Part shown: positions 1 to 8,056 of the stretch, piece by piece
Position numbering within the stretch: the stretch's first letter is position 1
How the letters are laid out: each line of letters begins with the position of its first letter
DNA from: Actinoplanes sichuanensis
GTDB taxonomy: Bacteria; Actinomycetota; Actinomycetes; Mycobacteriales; Micromonosporaceae
NCBI RefSeq assembly: GCF_033097365.1
Contig: NZ_AP028461.1
Span: 5,332,001-5,396,000, forward strand
DNA: 64,000 nt
Reading direction: 5' to 3'
Translations under genes and position numbers: made by a program
Notes under the pieces: model-generated
Database searches by the model: none
What the model saw: only the letters and a program-made list of their open reading frames with translations
Told to the model about the DNA's origin: nothing

Positions 1-1
1 G

Positions 2-679
2 GCGGTCAAACGCTCCGAGAAGCGCATCCAGATCTCGTTCGACGAGTGGAACGTCTGGTATTTCACCCGCTGGAACGCGCAGGAGGGCAAGTTCACGATC
101 GACGACTGGCCGGTCGCGCCGCGCCTGCTGGAGGACGTCTACACGGTCGCCGACGCGGTCACCGTCGGCGGGCTGCTGATCACCCTGCTCAACCACGCCG
201 ACCGGGTCACCTCGGCCTCGCTCGCCCAACTGGTCAACGTGATCGCGCCGATCATGACCGAACCCGGCGGCCCCGCCTGGCGGCAGACCACCTTCTTCCC
301 GTTCGCACTGACTTCGAGATCGGCCGGGGGTACGGCACTCGCGGTCAACCTCGACGCCGACACCGTCACCACCGGCCGGTACGGTGACGTGCCGGCGGTG
401 GCGGCGGCCGCCACCGTCGACGACCACGGCACGGTCCAGCTGTTCCTGCAGAACCGGGACACCACCGGCGCGGCCACCGTGACCGTCGACCTGACCGGCT
501 TCCCCGCGCGCTCGTCGGTCACCGCGACCGGCATCTGGGACGACGACCCGTACGCCGCGAACACCCTGGCCGAACCGGAGCGGGTCACCCCGCGCCGCAA
601 CGACACCGCCCGGCTCTCCGGCGACGTCCTGACGATCACGCTGCCGGCGGTCTCCTGGACCCGGATCACCGTGGCCTGA
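2..679 (+). CDS. alpha-L-arabinofuranosidase, GH51, C-terminal part (truncated by window edge)
   Basis: This is the 3' end of a gene that enters from the left edge. The frame is open from base 2 to a TGA at 677-679, giving about 225 residues. The motif FDEWNVWY near the start is the GH51 nucleophile region, with the catalytic Glu at codon 44-46. It is followed by the rest of the barrel (LNHADRV, LVNVIAPIM) and a C-terminal beta-sandwich ending SWTRITVA, which is usual for the family. The enzyme would remove terminal arabinofuranosyl groups from arabinan or arabinoxylan; GH51 enzymes are often cytoplasmic, but the N-terminus is not visible. The next gene starts about 60 bases downstream. Confidence 0.88.
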   Translation, partial: AVKRSEKRIQISFDEWNVWYFTRWNAQEGKFTIDDWPVAPRLLEDVYTVADAVTVGGLLITLLNHADRVTSASLAQLVNVIAPIMTEPGGPAWRQTTFFPFALTSRSAGGTALAVNLDADTVTTGRYGDVPAVAAAATVDDHGTVQLFLQNRDTTGAATVTVDLTGFPARSSVTATGIWDDDPYAANTLAEPERVTPRRNDTARLSGDVLTITLPAVSWTRITVA

Positions 680-741
680 GCCCTCAGCATCACCCGGAAC
701 CGGCCGATGGGGAGATGTCGACCGTCCTCCGGGAGGATGCG

Positions 742-2700
742 GTGAAAGGTGGCTACCGGCGCTCCCTCGTCCGGACGGTGTGCTTCGCCCTGGTCTACGC
801 CGCCGCCTGCTACGCCGGGCGGCGGCTCGTCCTGATCGGCAACCACAACCTCGCCTGGCCCGCCGCCGGGGTGGCGGTGGTCTGGTTCTGCGCACACCGC
901 CGGGCACCCACCCGGCGGCTCGACATGCTGTTACTCGCCCTGATCCTGGGCGCGGTCAACTGGTGGACCGGCACCAGCCCGGCCGTCGGTGTGGTCGCCG
1001 GGCTGGTCGGGCTGGTCCAGGCGCTGGTCTTCCTCCGACTGCTGGGCCATTGGAGCCCGCAGCTGTGGGGCGCCGGCGGCGACGCACCGCTGCGCTCCCC
1101 GCGGGATCTGTGGGCGCTGCTCAAAGCCGGGTTCGCGGCGACCATCGCGGCCAGCGCGGTCAGCCTGGTGGGCCGCTGGCTGGTCACCGGCGCCCTGCCG
1201 CTCACCGTCACCACCATGTCGGTGGCCCGGCACACCGCCAGCATCCTGGTCCTCGGGTCGGCCGGGATCTGCGCGGGCGCCGCCCTCAGCCGCGGCCGGC
1301 GACCCGGCCGGGTGCCGCCCCGACGGATCGCCGAGATCGCCGGAATCGGGGTCCTCAGCATCGCCGCGCACCTGGCCGTCTTCGCCTACGAGCAGCAATT
1401 CCCGATGTCGTTCGCGCTGCTCGCGATCACCGTGCTGGTCGGGGTACGGCTGTGCACCCCATGGGTGCTGCTGCACAACCTGGTGGTCAGCGTCGTCGCG
1501 CTGCGCTACACACTCGACGGATACGGCCCGTTCGCCCACGTCGACGACGTGCCGCTACGCGCCGTGGTGGTGCAACTGTTCGTCGCCCTGGTGGCCCTGG
1601 TCGGCCTGGCCCTGGCACTGGCCCGAGAGGAACGGCAGGCCCTGCTGACCGCCCTCGCCCAGGAGAAGGAACAGGTCAAACACCACGCCGACCTGCTCAC
1701 CGCGATCATCGACTCGATGGCCGACGGCCTGGCCGTGATCGGCCCGGACGAGCGGGTGACGCTGCGCAACCCGGCCGTCGCCGACATGCTCACCTTCGAT
1801 GACGTCGACCTGGCCCGCCTCCGCGGGCTCACCAGCGCCGACCTGGCGGTCCACCACCCGGGCGAACCGGAGAGCCGGATCCTCCGGGTGACCGCCACCG
1901 CGCTGTCCCACCCCGACGGCAGGGACAGCGCGGTGCTGCTGTTCCACGACGTGACCGCGGAACGGCGGCACCGCGACGAGCTGACCAGCTTCGCGGGTGT
2001 CGTGGCCCACGATCTGCTCAATCCGTTGACCAGCGTCGACGGGTGGACGCTGGCCGCGATGGAGTCACTGGAGGGCGTGCCCGACCATCCGGCGGTGGGT
2101 GAGGCGTACAACGACCTGACCCGGGTCGCCCGGTCGTCGGCCCGGATGCGCGGCCTGATCGACGGGCTGCTGTCCTACGCCACGGCCCGGGAGGCGATGG
2201 TCTGCCCGGCCCCGGTCGATCTGGCCGAGGTGGTCGCCGACATCGCACTGGCCCGGGCCGACGCGGCGGTGGCCTCGGGAGCACCGACGCCCCGGTTCGC
2301 GATCGGGCCGCTGCCCCCGGTCCAGGCCGACCCGGTGCTGCTCCGGCAACTGCTGGACAACCTGATCGGCAACGCCATCAAGTACACCGCGCCCGGGGTG
2401 CACCCCGCGCTGCGGATCACCGCCTCGAAGGACGAGGCGATGGTCACGGTCCGGATCGTGGACAACGGCATCGGCATCCCGGCCGGTCAGCATGAGGCGA
2501 TCTTCGGCAACTTCCACCGCGCCCACCTCGGCGGCGACTACCTGGGCACCGGGCTCGGCCTGACGATCTGCAAACGGATCGTCGAGCGGCACGGCGGCAC
2601 GATCACCGCCGACGACGAGCCCGGTGGCGGCTCGTGCTTCACCTTCTCGCTACCGATGCGGTCACTGGCGGCTGGAGTTCGCCCACAGGTTGATGCCTGA
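742..2700 (+). CDS. MASE1-PAS sensor histidine kinase
   Basis: Membrane-bound sensor kinase of about 652 residues. The first roughly 300 residues hold 8 or so hydrophobic helices with a MASE1-like pattern (LAWPAAGVAVVW near the start). A PAS-like domain follows, then the HisKA helix FAGVVAHDLLNPL with phospho-acceptor His about residue 423. The HATPase has its N box (NLIGNAIKYT), G1 (DNGIGIP) and G2 (GTGLGLTI). Start choice: the longer in-frame ATG at 715 has its purine tract directly against it, whereas GTG 742 has GGGAGG at 731-736 with 5-base spacing, so 742 is preferred. No response regulator is adjacent, so it is an orphan kinase. It overlaps the convergent reductase gene by 39 bases. 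Confidence 0.88.
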   Translation: MKGGYRRSLVRTVCFALVYAAACYAGRRLVLIGNHNLAWPAAGVAVVWFCAHRRAPTRRLDMLLLALILGAVNWWTGTSPAVGVVAGLVGLVQALVFLRLLGHWSPQLWGAGGDAPLRSPRDLWALLKAGFAATIAASAVSLVGRWLVTGALPLTVTTMSVARHTASILVLGSAGICAGAALSRGRRPGRVPPRRIAEIAGIGVLSIAAHLAVFAYEQQFPMSFALLAITVLVGVRLCTPWVLLHNLVVSVVALRYTLDGYGPFAHVDDVPLRAVVVQLFVALVALVGLALALAREERQALLTALAQEKEQVKHHADLLTAIIDSMADGLAVIGPDERVTLRNPAVADMLTFDDVDLARLRGLTSADLAVHHPGEPESRILRVTATALSHPDGRDSAVLLFHDVTAERRHRDELTSFAGVVAHDLLNPLTSVDGWTLAAMESLEGVPDHPAVGEAYNDLTRVARSSARMRGLIDGLLSYATAREAMVCPAPVDLAEVVADIALARADAAVASGAPTPRFAIGPLPPVQADPVLLRQLLDNLIGNAIKYTAPGVHPALRITASKDEAMVTVRIVDNGIGIPAGQHEAIFGNFHRAHLGGDYLGTGLGLTICKRIVERHGGTITADDEPGGGSCFTFSLPMRSLAAGVRPQVDA

Positions 2701-3651
2701 CTCGGTGGCGTACTTGTCGATCTCGGCCAGCTCGTCGGCGGTGAACGACAGGTTGTCCAGGGCGGCGACATTGGTCTCCAGCTGGCGCACGCTGCTGGCG
2801 CCCAGGACCGTGGAAGTCATCCTCGGGTCCCGTAGCGCCCAGGCGATCGCCGTCTGGGCCAGGCTCTGACCACGGCGCTCGGCGATCGTGTTCAGCGCCC
2901 GGATCTTCTCCAGGTTCTCGTCGCTGAGCAGGTCGGTGCTCAGCGACTTGTCGGCGCCGGCCCGGGAGTCCTCCGGCACACCCTTCAGATACCGGTCGGT
3001 CAGCATGCCCTGTGCCAGCGGCGAGAACGCGATACAGCCGGCGCCCACCTGCTCCAGCGTGTCCAGCAGGCCGTCCTCGATCCAGCGGTTCAGCATCGAG
3101 TAGGACGGCTGGTGGATCAGCAGCGGTGTGCCCAGGTCACGCAGGATCGCCGCGGCCTCGGCGGTCCGCTCCGGCGAATACGACGAGATGCCGACGTAGA
3201 GCGCCTTGCCCGCCCGGACCGCCGCGTCCAGGGCACCCATCGTCTCCTCGAGCGGCGTCTCCGGGTCGAAGCGGTGCGAGTAGAAGATGTCGACGTAGTC
3301 CACGCCCATCCGCTTCAGCGACTGATCCAGCGAAGCGGTCAGGTACTTGCGGGAACCCCAGTCGCCGTACGGGCCGGGCCACATGTCGTAACCGGCCTTC
3401 GTCGAGATGACCAGCTCGTCGCGGTGCTGCCGGAAGTCGGTGGCCAGCACGCGGCCGAAGTTGAGCTCGGCCGACCCGTACGGCGGACCGTAGTTGTTGG
3501 CAAGGTCGAAATGGGTGATGCCGAGGTCGAACGCCCGGCGCAGGATCGCCCGCTGGGTGTCCAGCGGCTTGTCGTCGCCGAAGTTGTGCCACAGGCCGAG
3601 AGAGACGGCGGGCAGCTTGAGGCCGCTGCGCCCGCTACGGCGGTATTCCAT
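2662..3651 (-). CDS. aldo/keto reductase, YghZ / glyceraldehyde-3-phosphate reductase type
   Basis: An NADPH-dependent TIM-barrel oxidoreductase of 329 residues, the normal length. The catalytic Asp and Tyr lie in HFDLANNYGPPYGSAE, followed by the Lys (STKAGYDMWPGPYG) and His (FYSHRFDPETP) of the AKR tetrad. The loop GPPYGSAE and the motif MWPGPYGDWGSRKYL are typical of the AKR14/YghZ-MgrA group, which reduces L-glyceraldehyde 3-phosphate and other aldehydes. ATG start with GAAGAGG upstream. It lies 16 bases after another aldo/keto reductase and is probably co-transcribed with it. Substrate is not predictable from sequence. Confidence 0.9.
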   Translation of the reverse strand: MEYRRSGRSGLKLPAVSLGLWHNFGDDKPLDTQRAILRRAFDLGITHFDLANNYGPPYGSAELNFGRVLATDFRQHRDELVISTKAGYDMWPGPYGDWGSRKYLTASLDQSLKRMGVDYVDIFYSHRFDPETPLEETMGALDAAVRAGKALYVGISSYSPERTAEAAAILRDLGTPLLIHQPSYSMLNRWIEDGLLDTLEQVGAGCIAFSPLAQGMLTDRYLKGVPEDSRAGADKSLSTDLLSDENLEKIRALNTIAERRGQSLAQTAIAWALRDPRMTSTVLGASSVRQLETNVAALDNLSFTADELAEIDKYATESGINLWANSSRQ

Positions 3652-3667
3652 GTCGTTTCCTCTTCGG

Positions 3668-4513
3668 TTACGGAAGGACGGCCAGGTCGTCGGCGGTCAG
3701 TTCGAGCGTGTCGGCGGCCAGGGAGTCGATGATCGTCTCCGGGCGGCTCGCGCCGGGGATCGGGATCGACACCGGGGACTTCGCCAGGTGCCAGGCCAGG
3801 CACACCCGCTGCGGGCTCACCCCGTACCGCTCGGCGACCTCGGCGAAGGCCCCGCCGAGCGAACCGGCCGCCCGGATGCCGCCCAGCGGCGACCAGGGCA
3901 GGAAGGCGATACCCAGCTCGGTGCAGAGCTCCAGCTCCGGCTCCGACGACCGGAACGCCGGCGAGAACTGGTTCTGGACCGACACCAGCCGCCCACCCAG
4001 GATCTCCTGAGCCTGGCGGATCTGCTGCGGGTTCGCGTTGGAGATGCCGGCCAGGCGGATCTTCCCGGCGTCCAACAGGTCCCGGATCGCGCCGATCGAC
4101 TCCTCGTACGGCACCTTCGGGTCCGGCCGGTGATGCTGATAGAGGCCGATGGCGTCGACGCCGAGCCGCTTCAGCGACGCCTCGCAGGCCTGCTTCAGGT
4201 AGTCCGGTGACCCGTCGACGGTCCAGCTGCCGTCTCCCGGGCGCAGGTGCCCGCCCTTGGTGGCGACCAGCACACCCGAGGTGTCCCCGCCGTAGGCGGC
4301 GAGCGCCCGGGCGATCAGCGACTCGTTGTGGCCGACCTCGTCCGCGCCGATGTGGTAGGCGTCGGCGGTATCGATCAGGGTCACACCGTTGTCCAGCGCG
4401 GCGTGGATGGTGCGGATCGAGCGGTCCTCGTCCGGCCGGCCCTCGATCGACATCGGCATGCCACCGAGTCCGATCGCGCTGACCTGCACGTCACCGATGC
4501 GACGGCTCTGCAT
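3668..4513 (-). CDS. aldo/keto reductase
   Basis: 281 residues, a short aldo/keto reductase. It begins SRRIGDVQVSAIGLGGMPM and carries the AKR tetrad in TLIDTADAYHIGADEVGHNE (Asp, Tyr), LVATKGG (Lys) and GLYQHHRPDP (His). The C-terminal part with SIPIPGASRPETI is the usual NADP-binding segment. GGGAGG precedes the ATG. It is the first gene of a two-reductase operon and is divergent from the LysR gene at 4616, which is a natural candidate regulator. Only generic carbonyl reduction can be claimed. Confidence 0.9.
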   Translation of the reverse strand: MQSRRIGDVQVSAIGLGGMPMSIEGRPDEDRSIRTIHAALDNGVTLIDTADAYHIGADEVGHNESLIARALAAYGGDTSGVLVATKGGHLRPGDGSWTVDGSPDYLKQACEASLKRLGVDAIGLYQHHRPDPKVPYEESIGAIRDLLDAGKIRLAGISNANPQQIRQAQEILGGRLVSVQNQFSPAFRSSEPELELCTELGIAFLPWSPLGGIRAAGSLGGAFAEVAERYGVSPQRVCLAWHLAKSPVSIPIPGASRPETIIDSLAADTLELTADDLAVLP

Positions 4514-4601
4514 GGGTTCCTCCCGAAGATGTGTACGCCTTCCACACTGGTATGCCCGCCCACGCGACGTCCAACAGAAGAAAGCGCTCGGATTCAGCAG
4601 T

Positions 4602-4607
4602 TAAAGT
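4602..4607 (+). promoter_or_regulatory. -10 element of a leaderless promoter (LysR gene)
   Basis: TAAAGT, a TANNNT hexamer, ends 8 bases before the GTG at 4616, and no ribosome binding site is present. This fits a transcript whose first base is at or near the start codon. Confidence 0.5.
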
Positions 4608-4615
4608 GATCGGTC

Positions 4616-5497
4616 GTGGAACTGCGGCATCTCGAATACTTCGTGGCGGTCGCCGAGGAACGGCACTTCACCCGCGCCGCCCAGCGCATGCGGGTCGCCC
4701 AGTCAGGCCTGTCCGCGTCGATCCGCGCCCTCGAACGGGAACTCGACGCCGACCTGTTCACCAGGCACACCCGCCGGGTCGAACTCACCGACGCCGGGCG
4801 GGCGCTGCTCACCGAGGCCCACCGTACGCTGGCCAGCGCCGCCGCCGCACGCAACGCGGTCGCCGCCGTCCGGGGACTGTTACGCGGCAGCATCGCCATC
4901 GGCGCCGAACAGTGCCTCGGCGTGATCGACATGGCCCCGCTGGTCGCATCGTTCCGGCGAGCCCATCCCGGTGTCGAGGTCCAGCTCCGCTACGCCGGGT
5001 CCGGGCACCTGGTCGAACAGGTGCGGCTCGGCGTGCTGCAGGCCGGGTTCGTCGCGCTGCCCGGTCCGGCGCCGGACGGCGTACACCTGCTGCCGATCGC
5101 GGCCGAGACGATGATGCTGCTCTGCCATCCGGCGCACGCCCTCGCCGACAGTGCGACAGTCGACGTCGGTGAGCTGGCCGGTTCCGAATTCATCGACTTC
5201 AGCGCCGACTGGGGCGCCCGCCGAGTCAACGACCTGGCGTTCGCCCGCGCCGGCCTCGAACGCCGGGTCGCCGTCGAGGTCAACGACGTGCACACGCTGC
5301 TCGACTTCGTGCACCAGGACCTCGGGGTGGCGCTGGTGCCGGCCCCGGTTACCCGAAAACCACAGGCCAAGGGCCTGCACGCGGCACCGGTCACCGGCCC
5401 GGTCCCGGAATGGCGGGTGGCGGTCGCCCTGCCCGCCGCCACACCCGCCGGGCCCGCCACCGAGGCCCTGCTACGCCTGGCCCTGCCGAACGACTGA
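4616..5497 (+). CDS. LysR-family transcriptional regulator
   Basis: 293 residues, typical LTTR length. The N-terminal winged helix-turn-helix is clear: MELRHLEYFVAVAEERHFTR, then AQSGLSASIRALERELDADLF and the conserved RRVELTDAG. A periplasmic-binding-protein-like effector domain follows from about residue 90. The GTG start has no Shine-Dalgarno but a TAAAGT hexamer 8 bases upstream. It is divergent from the two aldo/keto reductase genes, so by LTTR habit it may control them from the 102-base intergenic region. Effector unknown. Confidence 0.92.
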   Translation: MELRHLEYFVAVAEERHFTRAAQRMRVAQSGLSASIRALERELDADLFTRHTRRVELTDAGRALLTEAHRTLASAAAARNAVAAVRGLLRGSIAIGAEQCLGVIDMAPLVASFRRAHPGVEVQLRYAGSGHLVEQVRLGVLQAGFVALPGPAPDGVHLLPIAAETMMLLCHPAHALADSATVDVGELAGSEFIDFSADWGARRVNDLAFARAGLERRVAVEVNDVHTLLDFVHQDLGVALVPAPVTRKPQAKGLHAAPVTGPVPEWRVAVALPAATPAGPATEALLRLALPND

Positions 5498-5514
5498 CCT
5501 CAGTCTCACGGCCC

Positions 5515-5979
5515 TCATTTCTCACCGGTCGGACCCGTCGGCCTGAGGTCGGCGACGGCAGCCTCATAGCGCAGCAGGGTGTCGACGAAGGTTCGCTGTT
5601 CCTCCGAGGTCAGCGGGGCCAGAGCCCGGCGCCAGGCCTCGGCGCCCGGAGCGAGCCACTCGGAGATGGCCTCGCGGCTTTCCGGGGTGATGTCGATGAT
5701 CCGGCGGCGGCGGTCGTCGTCGTCCTCGCGGCGGGCCAGGACCCCTCGGCGGCTCAGGTCGCTGACGATCAGGCTGATCGTGGTCGGCGCCACGCCCAGC
5801 ACCTCGGCCAACTGGGAGACCGTCTGCGGGCCGTCGAGCAACAGCAGGGACAGCATCGACAGGTGACGTGGGGCCAGGTCGAGCGACTGCAACTGCTCGG
5901 GCAGGGGCAGCTTCTTGATCCGGCCGACCATCCGTGGCATCACCAGCAGCAGTTCCCGGACCCGGTCGTCGTTTGACAT
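5515..5979 (-). CDS. MarR-family transcriptional regulator
   Basis: 154 residues. The winged helix is seen in LDLAPRHLSMLSLLLLDGPQTVSQLAEVLGVAPTTISLIVSDLSRRGVLARREDDDDRRRRIIDITP region (recognition helix around TTISLIVSDL, wing DDDDRRRR). These regulators bind palindromes and release on binding small phenolics or on oxidation. The start is the ATG at 5977-5979 with GAGAG upstream. It is divergent from the tautomerase gene, and two TTTG-N4-CAAA boxes lie between them. The likely role is autorepression plus control of the tautomerase. Confidence 0.9.
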   Translation of the reverse strand: MSNDDRVRELLLVMPRMVGRIKKLPLPEQLQSLDLAPRHLSMLSLLLLDGPQTVSQLAEVLGVAPTTISLIVSDLSRRGVLARREDDDDRRRRIIDITPESREAISEWLAPGAEAWRRALAPLTSEEQRTFVDTLLRYEAAVADLRPTGPTGEK

Positions 5980-6000
5980 CCGCCCGCTCTCTCGAATAGC

Positions 6001-6029
6001 TTTGCTTGCAAAGGTGTTTTGTTGTCAAA
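6001..6029. promoter_or_regulatory. tandem palindromic operator, probable MarR sites
   Basis: Two 12-base boxes of form TTTG-N4-CAAA lie at 6001-6012 (TTTGCTTGCAAA) and 6018-6029 (TTTGTTGTCAAA), 17 bases centre to centre. They sit in the intergenic region between the divergent MarR and tautomerase genes, about 20 bases before each start or promoter zone. Binding by this MarR is inferred from position and symmetry. Confidence 0.6.
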
Positions 6030-6048
6030 CCTTTTCACGGGGGATGGT

Positions 6049-6435
6049 ATGCCACACCTCAGCGTCCACGTGCTGGAGAGCGACCTGGCCGGCCGCGAGA
6101 CCGATCTGATCGAGAGGCTGACCGACGCGGTCGTCACCGTTTACGGCGAGTGGGCGCGCGGGCTGGTCGACGTCAAGCTGATCGGCCTGCCACCGGCCCG
6201 CTGGGGCATCGGCGGCGTGCCGGCGCGGGCGCCTTCGCCATACGTCACGTTCGGCATCAAGGAGGCGGCGTTCACCCGGCCCGACGCCGACGAGATCGTC
6301 GCCCGCCTGATCGCCGTGGTCACGGACGCGATCGTCGACGTCTTCGGCGAGCGCGTCCGTGACGGCGTCACGATCGACCTGGTGGCCACCGTCGCCGGAC
6401 GCACCGGCATCGGCGGGGTGGTCGTCACTTCCTAG
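6049..6435 (+). CDS. tautomerase-superfamily protein, two fused 4-OT-like halves
   Basis: 128 residues. The reading frame can be extended upstream to 6019, but ATG 6049 has GGGGGA just before it and gives MPHLSVHVLES, placing the catalytic Pro directly after the initiator Met as the superfamily requires. Two beta-alpha-beta halves are visible: residues 1-62, and about 63-128 starting PSPYVTFGIKEAAF. Each half ends in a Gly-rich turn (WGIGGVP, TGIGGVVV). The fused length matches the cis-CaaD/MSAD-type group rather than the 62-residue 4-oxalocrotonate tautomerases. Substrate unknown. Divergent from MarR and probably regulated by it. Confidence 0.8.
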   Translation: MPHLSVHVLESDLAGRETDLIERLTDAVVTVYGEWARGLVDVKLIGLPPARWGIGGVPARAPSPYVTFGIKEAAFTRPDADEIVARLIAVVTDAIVDVFGERVRDGVTIDLVATVAGRTGIGGVVVTS

Positions 6436-6512
6436 GACCGCACTCCCCTGGCCGGCCCCGACGAGAGGTGCCAACGGCCGAGCCTCCTGTCGGCACCAGC
6501 ACGGGCCGCCAC

Positions 6513-6660
6513 CTGGCCGCCACTGGCGAGCCGCGCGAAACGGCGCCCCCCTGATCGACAGCGGCGAGGGGCGTCGGGATGATGGCCCGCTGGCCACCAC
6601 CCGCACGAGCCGTCCGAAACGGCAACCCCCTCATCGACGCCGGCGAGGGGCGGCGGGATG
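6513..6660. repeat. two-copy intergenic stem-loop repeat, possible bidirectional terminator
   Basis: Two imperfect direct copies of about 75 bases (6513-6583 and 6590-6660) fill the gap between the convergent tautomerase and AI-2E genes. The best-conserved core is at 6536-6581 and 6615-6660, about 79 bases apart. Each core can fold: the first as CGCCCC/GGGGCG, the second as CCCCTC/GAGGGG, both with a loop of about 12-18 bases. Different pairings retained in both copies suggest the stem matters. There is no T-tract. Confidence 0.5.
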
Positions 6661-6664
6661 GCGG

Positions 6665-8011
6665 TCAGCTCTGGCCGGCGCCGGCGGGGGCCACCGAGGT
6701 GCTGGCCGGCGGCGGATTGGCCGGGTCGGCGGCGCGCTGGGCGTCGGCGGCGCGGTCCTCCTGCTCGGCTTCGTCGTCGTCGGTGGGTTCTGTGCCCGGG
6801 GGTTCGCGGTCCGGGGTCGGCTCGCCGGACGGGTGTTTGACCAGGTATCGGATCGCGGTGTTCAGCACGGCCAGCAACGGCACCGCGATCAGGCCGCCGA
6901 CGATTCCGGCGACCACGATTCCGGCGGCGATCGCCAGGATCACCGCGAGCGGGTGCAGGGCCACCGCCCGGCCCATGATCAGCGGCTGGAGTACGTGGCC
7001 CTCCAACTGCTGGACGGCGATCACGATGATCAGCACGGTCACGGCGGTCACCGGGCCGTTCGCGACAAGGGCGACCAACACCGCCACGGCGCCGGTCAGG
7101 GTCGCGCCGATCACCGGGATGAACGCGCCGAGGAACACCAGGGCGGCGAGCGGCAGGGCCAGCGGCACCCGCAGCACGGCCAGGCCGATACCGATGCCCA
7201 CCGCGTCGACGAAGGCGACGAGCACGGTGGCGTGTACATACGAGACGAGGGTGTGCCACGAGTAGTGCCCGGCCCGCGCGGTCGGCACCTGGGCCTGGCG
7301 TGGCAGCAGGCGGCACAGGAAGGACCAGATCTGGGCACCGTCGCGCAGCAGGAAGAAGAGCGTGAACAGCACCAGGAAGAAGCCGGTGATCACTTCGCCC
7401 AGGGTGGTCGCGGTGGTGATCGCCCCGCTGGTGACGGCGCCCTGGTTGGCGGTGAGCGCGTTCCGGGCCTGATCGACGTACTGGCTGAGTTGCGCGTCGG
7501 TCAGGTGCAGCGGGCCGCGCGACAGCCACGTCTGCACCTCGTCGACGCCCTCGGTGACCCGTGCCGACAGAGTGTCCAACTGGGAGATGAAGGTACGGAC
7601 GATCAGCCCGAGCCCACCGAAGACCACGACCAGACCGCTGACCAGGACCAGTCCGGCGGCCAGGGACCGTTTGACGCCCCATCGCACCAGTGCGGCGCTG
7701 GCCGGCTGGAAGAGCGCCGCCAGCAGGATCGCCACCACCACTGGAATGATCACGACGCTGAGCAGCGAGATCAGGCGCAGCAACAGGTAGGTGGCGACGA
7801 CGAACAGGATGAACCGCCAGGCCCAGGCGCCCGCCGTGCGTACTCCGGGTGGGAGAACGTCTTCGCTGGTCGGTCGTCGGTCCACGACGACCACCGGGGC
7901 GACCGGATCCTGCAACTCCGGGCCGACGGTGAACGGCGGAGGCAGATTTCGGCTGGCCGCCGAGGCCAAGGTGGTACGGGCTCGCTCTCGAACCGCCTGC
8001 GCCCAGCTCAT
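6665..8011 (-). CDS. AI-2E family transporter (PerM/YdiK-like membrane protein)
   Basis: 448 residues. A cytoplasmic N-terminus of about 65 residues is followed by a pair of TM helices (FILFVVATYLLLRL and LSVVIIPVVVAILLAALF), a third, a soluble segment of about 75 residues, and four or five C-terminal helices around GFFLVLFTLFFLLRDG and FIPVIGATLTGAVAVLVAL. The sequence FLGAFIPVIGA and EGHVLQPLIMGR are family hallmarks. The last 60 residues are acidic and Pro-rich. Members have been linked to autoinducer or ion export, but most have no proven substrate. ATG has GAGGAG upstream. The EAL gene lies 45 bases upstream on the same strand. Confidence 0.88.
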   Translation of the reverse strand: MSWAQAVRERARTTLASAASRNLPPPFTVGPELQDPVAPVVVVDRRPTSEDVLPPGVRTAGAWAWRFILFVVATYLLLRLISLLSVVIIPVVVAILLAALFQPASAALVRWGVKRSLAAGLVLVSGLVVVFGGLGLIVRTFISQLDTLSARVTEGVDEVQTWLSRGPLHLTDAQLSQYVDQARNALTANQGAVTSGAITTATTLGEVITGFFLVLFTLFFLLRDGAQIWSFLCRLLPRQAQVPTARAGHYSWHTLVSYVHATVLVAFVDAVGIGIGLAVLRVPLALPLAALVFLGAFIPVIGATLTGAVAVLVALVANGPVTAVTVLIIVIAVQQLEGHVLQPLIMGRAVALHPLAVILAIAAGIVVAGIVGGLIAVPLLAVLNTAIRYLVKHPSGEPTPDREPPGTEPTDDDEAEQEDRAADAQRAADPANPPPASTSVAPAGAGQS

Positions 8012-8056
8012 GACTCTCCTCGTTACGCCACGTGACTCTCCCCCCTCACTTCCCTG

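Noticed and set aside
715..741. ATG 715 as start of the MASE1 kinase
   Set aside because: The purine tract touches the ATG; GTG 742 has GGGAGG at good spacing and the first helix follows it.
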